64,000 bases of DNA. Origin: Circinella umbellata (taxonomy: Eukaryota > Mucoromycota > Mucoromycetes > Mucorales > Lichtheimiaceae). The stretch lies in the NCBI GenBank assembly GCA_025093555.1, contig JAIWNF010000081.1:87090-151089 (forward strand), written 5' to 3'. This document shows positions 36,442 through 46,930 of this stretch, one piece after another. A program made the position numbers and the translations under genes. A model generated the notes under the pieces. The model was not told where the DNA came from and searched no databases. It worked only from the letters and a program-made list of their open reading frames with translations. The stretch's first letter is position 1, and each line of letters opens with the position of its first letter.

Positions 36442-38762
36442 CAGTAAGTATTCGCTAAACCGGTACTCATTAAGCTGGTATTTCGCTAAACTGGTAGTGT
36501 CTCTCATTTATTTTTTATATACTTAGTAAAATACCAGTAATTCGCTAAACCGGTATCTGGTGAACCTTTCCAAATATTTACCGGAATTATTTTAGTCTTT
36601 TTTTCTTATATATGTGTGTATATAATAATATTAATTTTTTATTGGTTCTGTGATCAAATCGGATGACATTTTTTATTGTTTTATTAGATTTAATTGGTAA
36701 AATCAGTAATTCGGGCTTGGTTATATGTTATCTCAGCTCTTTCCTTTGTTTCTAGAAGCTTAATTTTTTTTCGCACCAAGTAAAAAATATCCAGATCGTC
36801 CTTGTCGTCTAGGGAAAGTCTGTCAACAAATTGCTGATAGTATTGCCTTTTTTCCGCCAATTTGAGATGGAGACTTTTTTCTTCTTCCTCAATTTCTTCC
36901 TCTACTTGTTCTTCATCATCTACTATATAACTGTGTTGTTAATAAAAGTTATTTCTAGTTATTGATACAACTGCTCAACATACTCGATATTAATACATAC
37001 TTTGTTGTAAATTCATCAACTGATCGAAACGCTGATCCATTGTCCAAATTTCATGAATGGCATCATTTTCATTATTAGAAGATAGGTCGACTGTATCAAG
37101 ACTATCTTCGTCTGTACCAACTGTTAGAAGATGATTATTGATTTGTTCATTTAAATCAAGATCATCCTCCAAAATAGTGGCTTCTTGTGCAGCAACTTCT
37201 TCTTCAGAAACTGTATTAGACATAAGGCCAGTATGAAGAAAACAATTTTTTATTGTTTCAGGTGTTATTCTTTCCCATGCCATTTTTGACCAATCTAGAG
37301 CCTGTTTCAATTTGATATCATAAAGTTTTTCAAGCTTCCCTTCATTATATCTAATAGTTGCCTGGTGGAATAGCATGGCACTAGATATATAATAAATATG
37401 GAAGTTATTTAAACAGAAAACTGATGATTGAAATGTGTATAAAAGTATACTATTAAGATATCATATGTACCGGTATCTCTTTTTGAATGCAGTAATGATT
37501 CCAGCATCGAGGGGTTGGTAGTGCGAAGTAGTATTTGGCGGGAGCATGCAAATTTCAATGTTTTCTAGTTCCATGTCCAAATTTTTATGTGAAGGAGCAT
37601 TGTCCATCAGCAAAAGAACTTTTTTACCTTTATGAGCAGTGTATACAGCATTGTCAATTTTTCTTAAGATTTTTCTAAAAATCTCTTTTGTCATCCATGT
37701 CTTTGTGTTGCTATAGTACTTGTATGCATTAGAAACTATAGACAAAATAATTGAATTCATAAATAAAAACTTTAAATTTTAACTATGGCCCGAATATATT
37801 TAGTTACTTTTTCCATTAAATCCTTGTCCAGTTTCATATCGACCAATATAATAGGGAGAGATTCGATGAGATCTATCAGCATTACAAACACAAACAACAG
37901 TAATTCGATTCTTATCGACTTTGAGACCACCAATTGACTGTTTAGATATAGTTCGATGTGGTACTTGCTTATAAAAGAGCCATGTCTCATCAATATTATA
38001 GATGCGTTCAGGTGGAAACTCAGAAATCTTCGCTTTCACAGCATTGAGGTCTTCTTGAATGCTATCAGCATCAACCTCCACCTCTCCAGATTCACCATGG
38101 ATACGACGAGATTTAAAACCATACCGCCCCATAAACTTAATTAACCACCCTTTGGAAAACTGGAAATCCTCTGGTACTTCAAGCTGGCGACGCCTACACT
38201 GGATTTTGGCTTGGTGTATAATGCTTGCCATGGAGATAGGTTGACTTGCATTAGACATCTCAGTAACATACTGGGCAAGTAGTAACAATTCAAGTTCTGG
38301 GGGTGCAGGTTCTCAAATTTTTTTGGCATTAAGATGGTGTTCGGTCATTGCCATATATTCTTTTTTTTTCTTCAAAATATCAGATATAGTTTGTTGACCG
38401 GGTAATTTATCCAGGTTAAATTCGTCTTTAGCCCATCGAGCAAGTTCAGATTGAGTTATTCTTTCTTTTTGCTTTTTCAAACAAATAGCAAGTTTTTGGC
38501 AGTTTGTCAATGCAGATTTTTTGCCCATTGTTGATAATAATTAAGAGTGAATAATTAAATATGGTAAAGTAAGAATAAGATAAAGGAATCAAAACGATCT
38601 TTATTAAACAAACTGCCATCTTTTTTTATATCTTATATAGCAAAATTCAATCATAGTTATTCTTCTAGTATATTCTACATATTACTATATACTGAGTTTC
38701 AATTCGCTAAACCGGTACAAATCCTCACATATATTAGGTACTGGTTTAGCGAATACTTACTG
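36442..38762 (-). mobile_element. pogo/Tigger-type DNA transposon, 2,321 bases, nearly intact
   Basis: Flanked by TA on both sides (36440-36441 and 38763-38764). The ends are 25-base inverted repeats beginning CAGTAAGTATTCGCTAAACC with one mismatch. The core TTCGCTAAACYGGTA recurs inside the left end (36451, 36482, 36541) and at the right (38703 and, inverted, 38739), like transposase-binding sites. It encodes one spliced transposase on the minus strand. The insertion restores an intron of the surrounding KDZ-like gene when removed. Confidence 0.9.
36690..38528 (-). CDS. pogo-type transposase (CENP-B-like HTH plus DDE), one nonsense codon
   Basis: Exons 37808-38528, 37471-37735, 36997-37380 and 36690-36930 give 536 codons in phase. 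The N-terminal CENP-B/psq-type helix-turn-helix (LTNCQKLAICLKKQKERITQ) is followed by a second DNA-binding block (FSKGWLIKFMGRYGFKSRR). The DDE domain shows NIDETWLFYKQ, LLLMDNAPSHK and HYQPLDAGIITAFKKRYR, so all three acidic residues are present. The last exon adds a coiled-coil, acidic tail (EEEIEEEEKSLHLKLAEKRQ). The only break is a TGA in exon 1 (after NAKKI, about 38310-38312) where CGA (Arg) is expected. Introns are short GT-AG. The last intron donor (GTATTAAT) is inferred from phase. Confidence 0.85.
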
Positions 38763-39481
38763 TATATTGAAGAAGATATAATGAATGCTGAAGAAAGTAG
38801 AGAAGAGAATGATGCATCTATTATCTATAGCAGATCAGAATATGGTAACTAGTAATGCCAAAAAATTTTATGTATAAAGTGTTCGTTATACTTATTATTT
38901 ACCATTGCTATTCTTTTAAATCTATTTATTTAATATACTGTATTAGCTACTATTGTCTCTGATATTGTGGATACTACTGCGGCTGATAATAATACATTAT
39001 ATAGCGAAATCCATTCTGGGAGATATGGTACTATTGTTAGTGGCATTCATGGTCACTCCAATCAACAATGAAAATCCTATGGACAAAGAACAAAAGAAGT
39101 AGAAGAACAGTAGAATGATTTACTCAAACCACTTCAGAATGAATATATCAATTGTTATAAGAATGGGGGTCCCAAATGTACTGAAATAATTGATTCTGGA
39201 TTAGCCGCCACTCGATTTTGTAATTGTTTGGATAAAGAAGTATCAACAAGGGTTATTACTTGCTTTTACTATACTAATACGTAATTGACTCTTTGGTTTA
39301 TTTACTCCAACTGTAAAACATTATTTTAATAATATGTATGGACCTTTTTCAATCTAAACAACAATAATAGGGATCGAGAAAGTAAACTTTACATTCTGTA
39401 AATCTGAAAAAAATTCTATCAGATTGTTGCGCCATAACCTGATTACATCTTCTCCTTTCCTACCAAGGATGGCGTTTCATA

Positions 39482-40271
39482 CAGTCACCGCTCAATATAA
39501 CGATACACCCTGTCAGACCAAAAGTGCATCGTTATATCGAATTATCGTTATATCGAATTCATGATCTGAGCTGCAATGATCGGGTAAAATTCTATCCTTA
39601 TGTACTTGGCCTCACATGTATATATCTTACAAAAAGAAGAGAACCCTAAACACATTATATCATTCGTACTGTAACTAAGCTATAAAAATAAAATAAATAT
39701 TTTTTTCTTTGTACGTACAGTGTTTATTTTCAAATATTCCTTAAGATATTCCTTCTAACTGAATTAAAATCATATCGTCACATATAATTAATGTCAATCC
39801 CTTATAAGAAAAAAAATGTGAGTGTTGTACTTCTATAATCAGCATCAAAAAACTGTCTATTGTTTATAAAGACATTCAAAATGACAAGAACAAGTTCGAC
39901 TTGCAAAGTTAGTATAATAAAAAAAATCTGATTTTGAAAAGAAAGAAGAAGAAGCAGCATATCACTGGCTTTTCTTTTTTTGGAAAAGGTGATGCGTGAA
40001 GATAAATTTGATGTTCAAACTCTTCACAAAAATATTTAAAAACTCAAGTAAAAACATAAAAAATTGCCCATCAAACTAGTATTATTTCCTTTTAAAAAAA
40101 ATAAAGATATGATTTGTCGGCTCGATATAACGATATTTTTGCCAAAACTCTATTGGATATCGTTATATAAAATTAACGATATTTCCCCGCTTAATCTGTC
40201 TTGAACCCCAAAACCCTATCGTTATATCGAAATATCGTTATATCGAATATCGTTATAGCGAGCGGTGACTG
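39482..40271. mobile_element. 790-base non-autonomous element (MITE) with TA duplication
   Basis: Ends CAGTCACCGCTC...ATAACGATA as inverted repeats, TA on both sides (39480-39481 and 40272-40273). Subterminal copies of ATCGTTATATCGAA occur three times near the right end and twice near the left. No coding capacity. TA target and CAGT terminus point to mobilisation by a Tc1/mariner/pogo transposase; the termini differ from those of the 36442 pogo element, so another source is needed. Removing it rejoins an open KDZ-like coding frame. Confidence 0.85.
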
Positions 40272-40397
40272 TATATCACATCTTGAGTGGTATTCGTTAT
40301 TGCGTGCTAAAGGACATTTATCATGTCAGGCATTTGGCAATGCATTTGCTATGATGCATAACATGCAAGTTTGTATAATTTTGATTAAATAAAAAAC

Positions 40398-40611
40398 TGT
40401 TACAGACTAAACCCAGTCTATAGTTATTTCAGGTCAATAATGATACAGTGAAATAGAAAAGTAATCGAAAAGTGTAAAAGAGAGAAAAAAAGGGCTTGTT
40501 TTTTATTTAATAGGTGTAATAACTATTTATATGGGCTAAGCCCATCTGTACAACTCAAGCTTATTTTCCCAAGCTTGAGCTCTTGGTTACAATATTACCT
40601 AAACGGTAACA
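40398..40611 (+). mobile_element. LTR, possibly the 5' LTR of a gypsy element
   Basis: Starts TGTTACAGACTAAACCCAG and ends CTAAACGGTAACA. Same family as 27001-27213 and 35008-35229, but without a target duplication. It is followed by new sequence (a small CCTCT/AGAGG hairpin, then a 426-base leader) and a long ORF at the position expected for gag. It may therefore be a real 5' LTR whose partner is lost. Confidence 0.7.
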
Positions 40612-41037
40612 TTCTCCCCCTCTTAAACCAGAGGATATAATAAGAAAAAGGATAATAATAATAATAAAATAAGGAAACGGAATAATATAATGTAAGATAC
40701 AATCACAGGATAATGATAAAATTTTTTTGACTGAATGGTGATAACAATTTGGGCCTTGACTTTGATAGATGATAATTATAAAGGAAGTGAGGATTTAAAA
40801 ACTTGAGTGGAAAACGAAGAAAAAGAATTGGAAATAAAAAGGATAAAAAGGGTAACAAAATAATTTATGTGTGGAGATGGAAAATATTTTTATGGGTAAA
40901 TGTTTCATCCGGTATCTGAGATTCTAGAACTAATTTTTATAGGGGCTTTGTAAAAATTTTTCTTCCTTGCTTCCTTTTATTGTTGCACTATATTTCCCAG
41001 ATTTTTCAATCTTTAATTTTTCTGCTTTTTATTCACC

Positions 41038-42113
41038 ATGCCTATTACCTTAATTTCTGATGCTATGACTCAATCAACCTTGACTCATGAAGGTGGAATT
41101 TCAGTTGAGGAATTTGAACGTCGTTGTGTTCAACGATATACTTGTGTGCGTGTTCTTGCCAGTACTTTAACACCGGAGATTGATTATGGTTTATTCCGCC
41201 TAAGTAACGTATGCCAAGCTTGCTTTTGTCGTGGTCGAGTTTGCTACAATTTCCGTCCTCATTCGGCTGACAATAGTGGTGTTTGGTGTGATCAGTGTCG
41301 TGTTCACAAACGTCCTGGTTGTTCCAAGGTTAATTACGAAAAGGTAAGTAAAGGTCAAGTTCCTTTGGCTCACTTGTGGTTGCTTAAACGGTCACACATT
41401 GTGTCTGAGCTGGAAATTCTGGAGTGGTACCTTGTTCGAGTTCTTGATTCCAGGGAAAATAAAAAACCAATGGCTCGAGTTTGTAATCTTAATGAATTAA
41501 GAATTGGTGTTGAAGTGGAGTCGAATCATATTCCACCGGTCTTGCCTTCCTTCCGATATGGTAAAATAACAAACTATGGTACTTTTGGTTCTTCCTCTGC
41601 TGATATACCTATGGGTTTTATGGTTTCCACTCTTGATGATGGTCAGACTCAAGTCAGTGATAATGATGAAGATAATGAATCATCAGCTCCTATTCGTCGT
41701 TCGCGCAGGCTTGCTCGTGCTGGTGTACGTCGTCATTTTGTTGAGTCGGAAGAAGAAAATGATGAGTTAGAAAGTGATGTAGGAGGTAATGAAAGTCAAG
41801 AAGAGGATCAAATTGGTAGTGGTGAATCTGACTACCAATGGCATATTGAAGATCTTCCACCAGTTGATACAATTAGGTCTCCTAGTCCTCGTACTAGAAA
41901 TCAAGTTCGAGGTGATACTCCCCCTGCTCCGCTAGTTCCCATTTCTGTTGGTGAGATTCCACAGTCAAATTTTTCATCTCCAAGTCAAGAGTCTGGTCAG
42001 TCCCTCCCCTCAATTAATTCAACTCCGCCAAGTCAAGAGCTCCCTCCTTTTGTTATGCCATTAAATCAAGTAACAAATCAAGACCAAGAGGGGTATCCTC
42101 AAGGGTCAAGATT
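41038..42113 (+). CDS. Cysteine-rich ORF in gag position, truncated by the MULE
   Basis: Open for about 358 codons from ATG 41038, without introns; the frame then reads on into the MULE end to a stop at 42355-42357. Residues about 59-95 contain a compact Cys cluster (CQACFCRGRVC, then WCDQC and PGC) of the kind that binds zinc. The following 60 residues look folded (VPLAHLWLLKRSHIVSELEI). The rest is acidic and Ser/Pro-rich with a short basic block RRSRRLARAGVRR. No CCHC knuckle. Base composition is higher in GC than its neighbours. It lies 3' of an LTR and on the same strand as a gypsy pol fragment beyond the MULE, so a gag role is inferred. I do not recognise the family. Confidence 0.55.
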
Positions 42114-43061
42114 CAAAATACTTATTCGGCCCGGATGGGATATGGGGTCAAAGTGTTCTCCCCCCCCCAATTTTCATATTTATTTAAAGTCAGATATACG
42201 TCACCAAGACAGAAATTTTCACTTCATAGGAGAGAAAAAGAATAAAAAAACGCTAAGTCAGCATCATAGGCATAAAAAAATTCTTTTGTTAACGATTCTC
42301 ATTCGATATATGGCCGTGTTAAAAATATACAATAAGAAGATGATGAAACGAGAATAAGCATTAGTGAATATGTAATGGCTTGTTTAAAATAAGGTCAGGA
42401 CAAACAAATAGAGGTAAAAAAAATCAGAACGGCTATTAATAATAATATGTGTACGGTATTAGATGACTTTCTCGTTTTCTTTTATTTTTGTTTATAAATC
42501 TACTAGATTAAATTAAGGATTGCAGAAGGAATTAACGAAAACAATCTCATAATCTTTGTTTCAATAAATCAGCTAGATGGAGTAAGTTATTTTTTTAATT
42601 CCTATAATAGAAAGAGCCAAAAAAACAAGAATATACACATGTAAACCTTTTTTTTCGTTTGAATAACAATTGTAAACACGTTTATTAATTTAGGGATTAA
42701 TGGAACAACAAAATGATCTATTCAGGAAATGCTAATTTAAATTTTACAACGGAAATCAAATACACGACCATATTTATATATCAACAGCTACGCACCACTT
42801 GTGGATAATAACGAGTATTTCAGTTTTTTTTTACTCTTCAATATTCAGCAGACACCTGTTTCAGCTTAAATATTATTTCAACATAGTGTCTATCTGTTCA
42901 GTATTTTTTTTACAACTTGACGATTGCCAAATGGACCGGATTCAGTAACCGAAAATTTATTGTACTGTATTATTGATGTTGATGGAAACCCGTTTAGTTT
43001 TTGGATATATAATAGATAAGGTAGTTTGGTGATTATTTTATGATAGCAGTAGCTTAGATGG
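42114..43061 (+). repeat. Left terminal inverted repeat of the MULE (about 948 bases)
   Basis: Pairs with 45971-46928. The inner end reads GTAGCTTAGATGG and the partner reads CCTTCTAAGCTAC. It includes C9 and T-rich tracts near the tip. Confidence 0.85.
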
Positions 43062-43225
43062 AAACTTTTTTATGCTTTATAATAATGGTAAGCGAATATA
43101 TACTTTTTTGAGATAGGAAGAACGTAGATTGTGGTTATAATAATGTAATTTATAGGTTTAAATATATAGTGACAAAGAAAATAATAAAAGAGAAATATAT
43201 AAATATAAGAAATGGAATGTTGTTT

Positions 43226-45720
43226 TTACTGCAGTTGGAAATTGGAGTTAGGAGGAAGAGAAAGAATATCATCAAGATCAGAGTCATCGTTCGAGATGTT
43301 TTGTGTTAATGCATCTATCTGTTGAATTATGTTGGTTATGTTATTATTATTATTATTATTGTTGGTTATAGCTGATCTATTGACACGACGCTTTAATGCA
43401 GTTGCACAAGATACAAGGCGATTAACAGCAGTTTGAAGCTGATCTTTATTTGTTGGTAGTTGTGGATGGTCAGTATGTTCAGGTGTTGTAGAAGAGATTG
43501 TAGACACTGTTGTCTGTTGATTCCAAACATGGTGATTGATCATTTGGGGCCGAACTGTTACGGATGGATCATTCAACTCAATATAAAACATATGTTTACA
43601 TGGGAAAAAATGGCGTTGATAATCAGGACAGGTACAAGAGGCAACTTGATTATTATTTGCTCCAACCTATTTGACAACAACAAAAAATAGCAGTTAATAA
43701 CAACAGTAATCAACATTTAATATATAGTAAAAAGAAGGAACGATAATAATACAATATATATTGCGTTATGTGCATTGTTGTTGAATGATACCACAGAATA
43801 TTCAGAATAGGACAAATGGATTATTAATGATGGATGTCTCGACCTTTGCTCCTCCTCTGCTTTGATTTCATTTGCACGAAAACGTCGCTCAGTAGACCCC
43901 ATTCTGCCTACATTAGCAGATAAACGATTTACTTCTTCAGTAATATCAAACGAGACATCATCAGCAAGAAGGTTCATTAATACATCAAGACGATGTGTTC
44001 TTTTACGTTTTAAATAGATAGTTTTCAACTGGTTATGCCAACTCTGTAAAAATGTCATTAGGGTATAAGTATAGATATAAATACATATAAAATACTGTTT
44101 AATTTTTTTCTTTCTTACTTCAACATAGTTATTTGTAGACATAGCATGAAAGACTTGTGGTTGATATGAGCAATTCCATTGCTCATATGCTCGTCCGTCC
44201 CATTTATCAACATAGTACGTCTTGAAATAAGTAATGAACTCATGTTGAGAATCTTGAAATTCGGCAAGAAAATTAGCAAGAAGTGTATGAAACCGTTCTG
44301 TAATTTTTTCATACATGAGTTCCTTCAAGCGCGGTCTAATGTGTGCTTTTGCTTGACTTGGTGTTCTCCCAACTGATCCATGTACTTTTGCTTGAACGTT
44401 TTGCATCCAAGCTCGCATGACATGCCAAATACAATGTTGAATTGAACAGCCAGGCCAAACTTGAACAATCGCATTATCTTCAGGCAAGCTATTATCAATT
44501 GTGAAACGTTGTGGATTTAATCCAATTGTTGCTAATGAACGGAACCAACCAAGAAGGGGTTTTGATGACAAATCATTTGTTAACAAATAAGTAATAGGAA
44601 TCCCACGTCCAGCAATAGGATCCCGTATAACCATAGTATACAAAACGCCATCTTTATATTTTGACACATCATGGGTTGCATCCAAAGAAACAAATTGGGC
44701 CTTTTCAAAATAAGCAAGCTGCCAAGGAGCAACAAATCCAAAAGCAAAATCTTTTGATGTTAGGCGTTCACTGGAATTTTCACCGTCTGTGACATCAATC
44801 CACACATGATACTGTAAGTTTCGAAAAACTTCCAGTTGTTTTTTCACAGATGTGAAATCATCTTTATCCAGGCAGCAGAATTCTTCACGATATTTACAAA
44901 GAATATTATAAACATCAACTGTGTTTATATGACCAAAACGGCTACCTTTTGCTACATGTTCATATTCGCGTTGAAGAAGATGCTTAATATCATGTACGTT
45001 ATATCCTTTATGTAACTCCTCAATAATTCGTTCATTCAACTCTTTTGATTTACGGAGGTACTGAACATCGCCAATACTACCAGGGACATGACCGTTATGC
45101 TCATTGACATAAGCAAACTCAACATTATCTTCATCATCTTCATAACAGTACACCATAAGTTGTGCTTTACATCCAATATTCTTTGATTTTTTTTTGAATT
45201 GGACGACGTTGCATCCCATCTTCATCATATTCGTCATTTTCATCATCAATAACTTGAATCTTCTTCTTTTCACTCCTAGCTTTATGATGGCACTGGAAGC
45301 GAATTTTCCAAAGAATAACACGCTTTTTATTTTCAGATGAAACGACAGCTTAAATAGTAAAAAAAGCAAACGAGGTATTATTATAATTAATAAACAATTA
45401 TTTAGAGCTACTACTATTAATATTTTTTATATTATACAATCATTACGTTCTTCAGTATCACTTGCATCAAGCTGATCAGATTCATTATCAACAGTATCTG
45501 ATTGTGGAGCCTTTCTTTTTCTGTTGTTGATCTGCTCATGCTTCTTATTCAGAGTGTATTTATCTTTATACACCCAACATTCCCCTGTCACTTCGGGCTG
45601 TTCGGCAATAAGGTCCTTATAAACGTCAACTCTACATTTTGTTAAACGTTCTTGTCCAACAGTAGGTCTAAGAAACATAGGGTTTTGAACGTTGGTGGCA
45701 GCAAGATGTTGGTTAGACAT
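43226..45720 (-). CDS. MULE transposase with DDE domain and SWIM zinc finger
   Basis: Exons 45438-45720, 44119-45348, 43753-44043 and 43226-43666, about 747 residues. The N-terminal part has a FAR1/WRKY-GCM1-like zinc-binding layout (FQCHHKARS, later EHNGHVPG). The MULE DDE domain follows: AQFVSLDATHDVSKYKDGVL (first Asp), RFTIDNSLPEDNAI (second Asp), CSIQHCIWHVMRAW, and a later Glu. Exon 4 holds the SWIM finger SCTCPDYQRHFFPCKH (CxC...CxH). The C-terminus is Asn-rich. The only defect seen is in exon 2: a run of nine A (T-run at 45187-45195 on the plus strand) shifts frame by +1; eight would restore the open frame. That could be a real mutation or a sequence error. Confidence 0.88.
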
Positions 45721-45970
45721 TTCGAAGATCTTAAAAATGATTTTGAATGATTTGAAATGAAGATGTATAATTTGGAATTAATGTAACAACAAAAAAATAA
45801 AATGTGGAATTTCTTATATTATGCGGTTACACGACTTTTATTTTGTATTAATAATCATTTTTATAGTGATAAGTGTTTATTTGACTTGACACCACAACAT
45901 TGTCTTATTGCAAGCACATTGAATATAAATTGTATATCTAATATGAGATCACATTTATTTATATATATAT

Positions 45971-46928
45971 ATCCTTCTAAGCTACTTCTATTATGAAAAT
46001 AATCACTAAACTACCTTGTGTGTTATATATCCAAAAATAAAATAAAAAACAGAGAAAAAACAAAGCAGTTTTCCATCAACAGCAATAATAACAGTACAAT
46101 AACTTTCCATTGACTTGAATTCTTGTCCATTTGGCAATCGTGAAGTTGTAAAAAGAATATTGAACGGATAGTAGACTTGTATGTTGAAATAATTTAAGCT
46201 GAAACAATTGTCTGCTAAATATTGACAGGTAAAATAAAAAAAGCTGCAACACTCGTTATTATTCTCGGGTGGTGCATAGCTGCTGGTATATTATATATCG
46301 TCGTGTATGTTGATTTCCGTTGTATAATTTGAATTAGCAATTGCTGAATAGATCATTTTGTTGTTCCATTAATCCCTAAATTAATAAACGTGTTTAATAA
46401 TTAATGACTTACACAAAAAAACTTTATAACGTGTATATTCCTTTCTTTTTGCCGCTCTATACTATAGTGAAATCAATAAAAAAAACTTACTTCATCTAGC
46501 GCCAATTATTGAAGCCGAGATTATGTCTTCTTTTTGTTAATTCCTTCTGCAATCGTTGATTTACTTTGGTAGATTTACAAAAAAAAAACAGGTCATCTAA
46601 TACCATCTATATATATTATTAATAGCGGTTCTGATCTTTTACCTCCATTTGTTTGTCTTTATCTTATTTAAATAGACCCTTGTATATTCACAAATGCTTA
46701 TCCTCGTTTCATCATCATATTGCATATTTTTAAAATGACTATATATTGAATGAGAATCATTAACAAATAATTTTTCTTACAGTGTAATGCTGACTTTGCA
46801 TTTTTTTCTCTCTGTTATGAAGTGAAATTTCTGTCTTGGTGACGTATATCTGACTTTAAATAAATATGAAAAATGGGGGGGGAGAACACTTGGCCCCATA
46901 TCCCATCCAGGGCCGAATAAGTATTTTG
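45971..46928 (-). repeat. Right terminal inverted repeat of the MULE (about 958 bases)
   Basis: Inverse partner of 42114-43061. Differences are scattered substitutions and short indels, indicating the two arms have diverged since insertion or were not recently homogenised. Confidence 0.85.
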
Positions 46929-46930
46929 TC

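Larger units (their letters stand above)
36228..40390 (+). pseudogene. KDZ-transposon-associated cysteine-cluster gene, split by two insertions
   Basis: Plus-strand exons remain at 36228-36370 (MAKTSMCIRKLRKPYHRPPT), 38766-38845, 38947-39070 and 39100-39290 (NCYKNGGPKCTEIIDSGLAA, TRFCNCLDKE). After the MITE there is LEWYSLLRAKGHLSCQAFGN. The pattern of Cys residues followed by a segment about 'SPFLPRMAFHISHLEW' resembles the CxC domain that precedes KDZ (Kyakuja-Dileera-Zisupton) transposases in fungi. The catalytic domain is not seen. The pogo element (36442-38762) sits in what looks like its first intron, and the MITE (39482-40271) sits inside coding sequence. Stops confirm decay. Confidence 0.5.
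42114..46928 (-). mobile_element. Mutator-like element (MULE), 4,815 bases, long TIRs
   Basis: Bounded by CAAAATACTTATTCGGCCC in inverted orientation. The terminal inverted repeats run about 950 bases each (42114-43061 and 45971-46928). They remain alignable throughout, with small indels, for example the shared GATTAATGGAACAACAAAAT and ATTGCAGAAGGAATTAAC blocks. The middle encodes one transposase on the minus strand. The 8-10 bases on either side do not form a convincing target duplication, and left and right flanks belong to different sequences (cysteine ORF versus gypsy RT). Confidence 0.9.
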
